From: Planctomycetaceae bacterium
GTDB taxonomy: Bacteria; Planctomycetota; Planctomycetia; Pirellulales; Pirellulaceae
NCBI GenBank assembly: GCA_002685655.1
Contig: NYXM01000187.1
Location: 1-9,587, forward strand
DNA: 9,587 nt
Reading direction: 5' to 3'
Made by a program: the position numbers and the translations under genes. Position 1 is the stretch's first letter. The number at the start of each line of letters is the position of its first letter. Under the pieces are notes generated by a model. The model was not told the DNA's origin. It saw nothing but the letters and a program-made list of their open reading frames with translations, and did no database searches. Positions 6,629 to 9,587 of this stretch are shown here, piece by piece.

Positions 6629-7735
6629 TCACTTCACCTCAGTCATCTCGTACGTCAACTCGAATTGATGCCACGACCGTTGCGGTACGATGCTCGTTGA
6701 CTCACACAGCTCACTTTTCAGCGGGTTCCATGTTCGCACTTCAATACGATCGGCGTATGGAAGGAAATTCATCACTCTCAAACCATTCGTCCCGTAGTCC
6801 GACAACAGTTCATACACGGCATTGCCATGATCGCCGCGCGATTGTTGATGGAGGGCTTGAGTTCGGCTCTGGTCGCCACAGAAGATCATGAATAAGTTAC
6901 GATGTTTGCTGAAACACTTGTCCCACATCTGTTGTGGCGAGTTGCCTCGTTTGCCGTGACGTTTTGTCCACATCATTCGACCCTTCGGAGCGTCGAAATA
7001 GTCCTGACTAGTCTTGGGTCTGGCACGAGGCCCGAGCCCCATATGTGTCGTGATCAGTGCGCGGCGTTCTGCGTACCGCTTCAAGACGTCACTGGCCCAC
7101 TGCAACACGTCGTCTGGAGCGTTGCATTCCAAGTGCAAGTAGACGAAGTCCATCCCGGCTGCCGAGAATAGTTGAAAGCTGTTGGCGTTATTTGCAGAGA
7201 TGACCGGATCTGTGGGCGGTTCGAAACAGCCGCCATACCACACAAATTCGGCAAATCTCTGACGAGGAAAGTAACGTTGAAACAACGTCGAATCACCCGA
7301 ACTGGTCATGTCGTGGTTACCGACGGAGATGCCGTACGGCACCCTGCCGTGCAATCGGTCCATGCATTGCCTCGCGATAGTCCATTGCTCGTCGTTGTTC
7401 AGATCAACGATATCGCCAACATGGCTGACGAAGACGATTCGTTGCCGTTCAAGGTTCGCGGCGATCCAGTCCACGTACGCGCGAAACGTTGGATTGCTGA
7501 TTTGTGCCTGGCTGTTCGGCTCGGCCTTCGTCCCTCGGCCACGATAGTGTTGCGTGTCGGGAATGACAACGACGCTAAAGCTGTCCTTCGGCGCGTTCGG
7601 CAACTCGACAGCGCACACGCTCAGGGGCAACACGATCGCCAGAACACACGTCAATAATAACACTCTCATATGGCTCCACATGCGTTGGAAATGCTTCAGT
7701 TGCGCCGCTGTAAACATGTCTGAGGTGTGGTTCAT
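6629..7735 (-). CDS. Exported metallophosphatase (calcineurin-like phosphoesterase)
   Basis: This 368-residue metallo-dependent phosphatase-fold protein probably hydrolyses phosphoesters with two metal ions; its substrate is unknown. Motifs in order are V-V-V-I-P-D-T-Q (D60, in place of the usual D-x-H), G-D-I-V-D at 107-111, G-N-H-D at 139-142 and the T-T-H block at 229-231. The final motif is C-G-D-Q-S at 286-290, where many relatives have G-H-x-H. A hydrophobic signal segment (about residues 24-42, V-L-L-L-T-C-V-L-A-I-V-L-P) ends near A42, indicating export. The ATG at 7735 has a GAAGGGA-like site seven bases upstream but gives a long, 22-residue n-region. The ATG at 7669 would give a classical signal peptide but has only GGAG four bases upstream. 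A terminator hairpin follows the stop, and the HEAT-repeat gene is divergent. Confidence 0.87.
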   Translation of the reverse strand: MNHTSDMFTAAQLKHFQRMWSHMRVLLLTCVLAIVLPLSVCAVELPNAPKDSFSVVVIPDTQHYRGRGTKAEPNSQAQISNPTFRAYVDWIAANLERQRIVFVSHVGDIVDLNNDEQWTIARQCMDRLHGRVPYGISVGNHDMTSSGDSTLFQRYFPRQRFAEFVWYGGCFEPPTDPVISANNANSFQLFSAAGMDFVYLHLECNAPDDVLQWASDVLKRYAERRALITTHMGLGPRARPKTSQDYFDAPKGRMMWTKRHGKRGNSPQQMWDKCFSKHRNLFMIFCGDQSRTQALHQQSRGDHGNAVYELLSDYGTNGLRVMNFLPYADRIEVRTWNPLKSELCESTSIVPQRSWHQFELTYEMTEVK

Positions 7736-7792
7736 TTCACAATTCCCTTCCCCAACAAATCTTCTTCCTGGAACTCGGGCAGGTGAGTGTCA

Positions 7793-7800
7793 ATTATACT
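7793..7800. promoter_or_regulatory. Overlapping opposite -10 elements between divergent genes
   Basis: The octamer attatact contains TATACT on the plus strand (7795-7800) and a perfect TATAAT on the minus strand (7798 to 7793). It lies 58 bases upstream of the minus-strand metallophosphatase ATG and 85 bases upstream of the plus-strand HEAT-protein ATG. No good -35 hexamer is visible at normal spacing on either strand. This is a candidate shared divergent promoter resting on the -10 sequence and position alone. Confidence 0.35.
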
Positions 7801-7885
7801 GGTTCTGCCCCCACGCGTTGTCCGTTGGGGCAATCGCACTCGAGGTAAAGTCGCACACCAGCATCCTCCATGTCGAGAACGAATC

Positions 7886-9109
7886 ATGAGAATATTGTTT
7901 GTCGCAGTTTTGGCGATCAATTCTGCCTGCGCAATTGCGTTTTCTGCTGAAGACGCTGCCACAGACGACGTAGCAGACAAGGCGATCGGAACGGTTGTGA
8001 AATCGCTGAACGACCAAGACCCGAAAGTCCGGGCCGCGGCCAAATTGGCTTTGGTAAACCTCAGAACGACGGCCGTACCTCAACTCGTTAAGACGGTAGA
8101 AAACGGCGACCCTCAGCAACGCACAACGGCCCTGGAACTTCTCTTGGAAATTGGCACAGAAACCAAAGAGGCCGTACCGATTCTTGTGAGCGTTTCGTAC
8201 ACGGATGTCAATGAGCGCAACCGCTCACTGGCTGAGCGCGTGCTGGAGCCATTCAGCGACCGGCAGTTGGAAGTTCAGCAGCTGATTGCGCTGTTGCAGC
8301 GTGATGACAAAGCCGTCCGTCGCCTAGCCGTCATCAATGCACTGACAAAGATTGGTCCGCTGGCCAAAGAGGCGGTGCCCCAGTTGCTTGACGAGTTAAG
8401 CGACGAAGACGAGATGATTCGCGGCGCGGTCATCAATGCCATTAGTCAGACCGGTGTCGACGAAGCCAATGCGGAGAAGGCCATCGAAGCCCTCATCAAA
8501 GCCTTGGCCCCTCGGCACGAACCAGGCGCAGTCAATCGTGCGAAAGCAGCCAATGCGTTGGGAGCACTCGGCTCGCAGGCGAAGGATGCCACTGGTTCAC
8601 TCATTTCCGCCTATCGCGCCGAGGAAAGTGTGTACAACAAGAAATCGATCGTTTACGCCCTAGGTAGAATTGGAGTGAAGACTGACGAAGTCGTGGCCAC
8701 TCTCGAAGAAGCAAGAACGCACGAGAGCGAGCGAGGTATTCGCATTCTTGGGGTCGAGGCGCTCCGCCAGCGGTCAGAAGAAGGTGAGCTCATTTTCTTG
8801 AACGAGGAAGAAGTTATTTTGCTTCTGATCGAAGCGTTGAAAGACGACATCAAGATCCTCGAAGAATCGCGAGATGCCGCCGATGCCCTGGTCGCAATCG
8901 GTGCTCCTGCCGTAACCCAACTGACGAAAGTATTACAGTCCGCAGATGCTGCCACACGCGTCGCGGCGGCTTACGCGTTGGGTAACATTGGCACGCCGTC
9001 GCAGCCCGCGCTGGTGATGCTGACGAAGGCCATGCAGGAAGACGACGAGTACGTTCGCCTGGAATCCGTACGAGCCTTGGCGCAGATCGTGACCGCAACA
9101 ACAGACTGA
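7886..9109 (+). CDS. Exported HEAT-repeat protein
   Basis: This 407-residue protein has an N-terminal signal peptide (M-R-I-L-F-V-A-V-L-A-I then S-A-C-A-I-A-F-S-A, cleavage near residue 21). Helical HEAT repeats fill almost all of the rest. Repeat cores include D-P-K-V-R-A-A-A-K-L-A-L, A-V-P-Q-L-L-D-E-L-S-D-E-D, A-K-A-A-N-A-L-G-A-L-G, K-K-S-I-V-Y-A-L-G-R-I-G, D-A-A-D-A-L-V-A-I-G, T-R-V-A-A-A-Y-A-L-G-N-I-G and R-L-E-S-V-R-A-L-A-Q-I. The motif A-K-E-A-V-P-x-L recurs at repeat junctions. HEAT solenoids bind other proteins, so a periplasmic scaffold or adaptor role is likely, and no catalytic motif is seen. The ATG at 7886 is chosen because the signal peptide begins there. Upstream is only a weak GAGAA-like site, so translation may be modest. 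It is followed after 67 bases by another exported protein gene on the same strand. Confidence 0.9.
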   Translation: MRILFVAVLAINSACAIAFSAEDAATDDVADKAIGTVVKSLNDQDPKVRAAAKLALVNLRTTAVPQLVKTVENGDPQQRTTALELLLEIGTETKEAVPILVSVSYTDVNERNRSLAERVLEPFSDRQLEVQQLIALLQRDDKAVRRLAVINALTKIGPLAKEAVPQLLDELSDEDEMIRGAVINAISQTGVDEANAEKAIEALIKALAPRHEPGAVNRAKAANALGALGSQAKDATGSLISAYRAEESVYNKKSIVYALGRIGVKTDEVVATLEEARTHESERGIRILGVEALRQRSEEGELIFLNEEEVILLLIEALKDDIKILEESRDAADALVAIGAPAVTQLTKVLQSADAATRVAAAYALGNIGTPSQPALVMLTKAMQEDDEYVRLESVRALAQIVTATTD

Positions 9110-9118
9110 TCTTCTTTT

Positions 9119-9127
9119 TGGTATAGT
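9119..9127 (+). promoter_or_regulatory. Candidate extended -10 promoter for the downstream small exported protein
   Basis: TGGTATAGT at 9119-9127 fits an extended -10 element (TGn followed by TATAGT) in the 67-base gap after the HEAT gene. Its start site would fall near 9134, about 30 bases before the AAGGAG ribosome site at 9165-9170. No -35 hexamer is evident, which extended -10 promoters can tolerate. If active, it would let the last gene be expressed apart from the HEAT gene. Confidence 0.35.
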
Positions 9128-9176
9128 GCAACACAGACACATTCCACGCATTCAGTTCAAGACGAAGGAGAGAAAC

Positions 9177-9581
9177 ATGCAGCCGAGAAAACAAGTAATC
9201 CGTTGGGTATGCGTTGTGACACTCGTGTTCGCTGCCGGCCTGGTCCACGCACAACAGCGTCGAAGTTTCTTCGGCGGAAGTGCAGGCACATTACGGGTGG
9301 CGGCGGTTCCTGAGGTCGCACAGGAACTGAAACTGACAGACGAGCAGTCAAAACTCGCCACAGAGCTGAACGCCGAGCTCGATAAACAGCGGCAGGAGCT
9401 GTTCCAGAATTTCGGCGACCTCTCGCGGGAGGTGAGGCAAGAGAGGCTTCAAAAATACACGGAACAGCGAGCGAAGAACGAAGAGAAGCCAGCGATTCCC
9501 GGAACGGTATTAAATCGGTGGAATCCAGGGAAATGGGCCGCTATCAGTGCTACCGTTTCTAGGTGCTTGCGGCGGCAGTAG
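9177..9581 (+). CDS. Small exported helical protein with an L-T-D-E-Q motif, probably frame-broken at the end
   Basis: The frame gives 134 residues. A signal peptide (residues 1-25, ending V-H-A-Q) is followed by a helical region with V-A-Q-E-L-K-L-T-D-E-Q at about 42-52, then charged helix through L-D-K-Q-R-Q-E-L-F and R-L-Q-K-Y-T-E-Q-R-A. This layout resembles planctomycete periplasmic proteins loosely like the LTxxQ/Spy group, whose function is unclear. The ATG at 9177 is supported by AAGGAG six bases upstream. After K-N-E-E-K (about residue 104) the composition changes to a Pro/Trp/Gly-rich tail unlike such families. The +1 frame from 9514 reads G-I-Q-G-N-G-P-L-S-V-L and stays open to the window edge, which fits the expected continuation better. 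I therefore suspect one or more indels between about 9480 and 9530, with the true gene running beyond the window. Confidence 0.65.
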   Translation: MQPRKQVIRWVCVVTLVFAAGLVHAQQRRSFFGGSAGTLRVAAVPEVAQELKLTDEQSKLATELNAELDKQRQELFQNFGDLSREVRQERLQKYTEQRAKNEEKPAIPGTVLNRWNPGKWAAISATVSRCLRRQ

Positions 9582-9587
9582 GGCAGC

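Overview
The window reads as ordinary chromosomal DNA from a planctomycete-like bacterium, probably of the Pirellulales type. This is inferred from the gene content: a Tat-exported M19 dipeptidase, a secreted PQQ-like beta-propeller protein, a signal-peptide HEAT-repeat protein, a metallophosphatase of the D-T-Q type, and a methyltransferase regulatory-domain protein. Several genes have Shine-Dalgarno sites. I see no rRNA, tRNA, CRISPR array, transposase or phage gene.

Layout, left to right. (1) Positions 1-754, plus strand: the C-terminal part of a methyltransferase regulatory-domain protein whose frame is broken near position 50-60. (2) Positions 755-1028: a convergent gap with two competing hairpins. 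(3) Positions 1029-4068, minus strand: an M19-type dipeptidase, then after a 202-base gap a membrane-anchored FMN/Fe-S glutamate-synthase-like protein. (4) Positions 4303-5789, plus strand: a secreted beta-propeller protein with a frameshift near 5538. (5) Positions 5879-6244, minus strand: a small cysteine-pair (zinc-ribbon-like) protein. (6) Positions 6245-6628: a non-coding stretch with several related GGTC...GACC palindromes, one of which makes a good intrinsic terminator for the next gene. (7) Positions 6629-7735, minus strand: an exported metallophosphatase. (8) Positions 7886-9109, plus strand: an exported HEAT-repeat protein, followed by a small exported helical protein (9177-9581) whose tail looks frame-broken.

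The genes do not form one evident pathway. Most products carry export signals or a membrane anchor, so the region is mainly a set of independent envelope and periplasmic functions. I see no convincing novel defence, mobile or biosynthetic system. The items most worth a second look are the M19 protein lacking the usual H-x-D metal ligands, the beta-propeller frameshift (with two other likely frame breaks within 9.6 kb), the palindrome cluster at 6468-6615, and overlapping opposite -10 elements between the metallophosphatase and HEAT genes.
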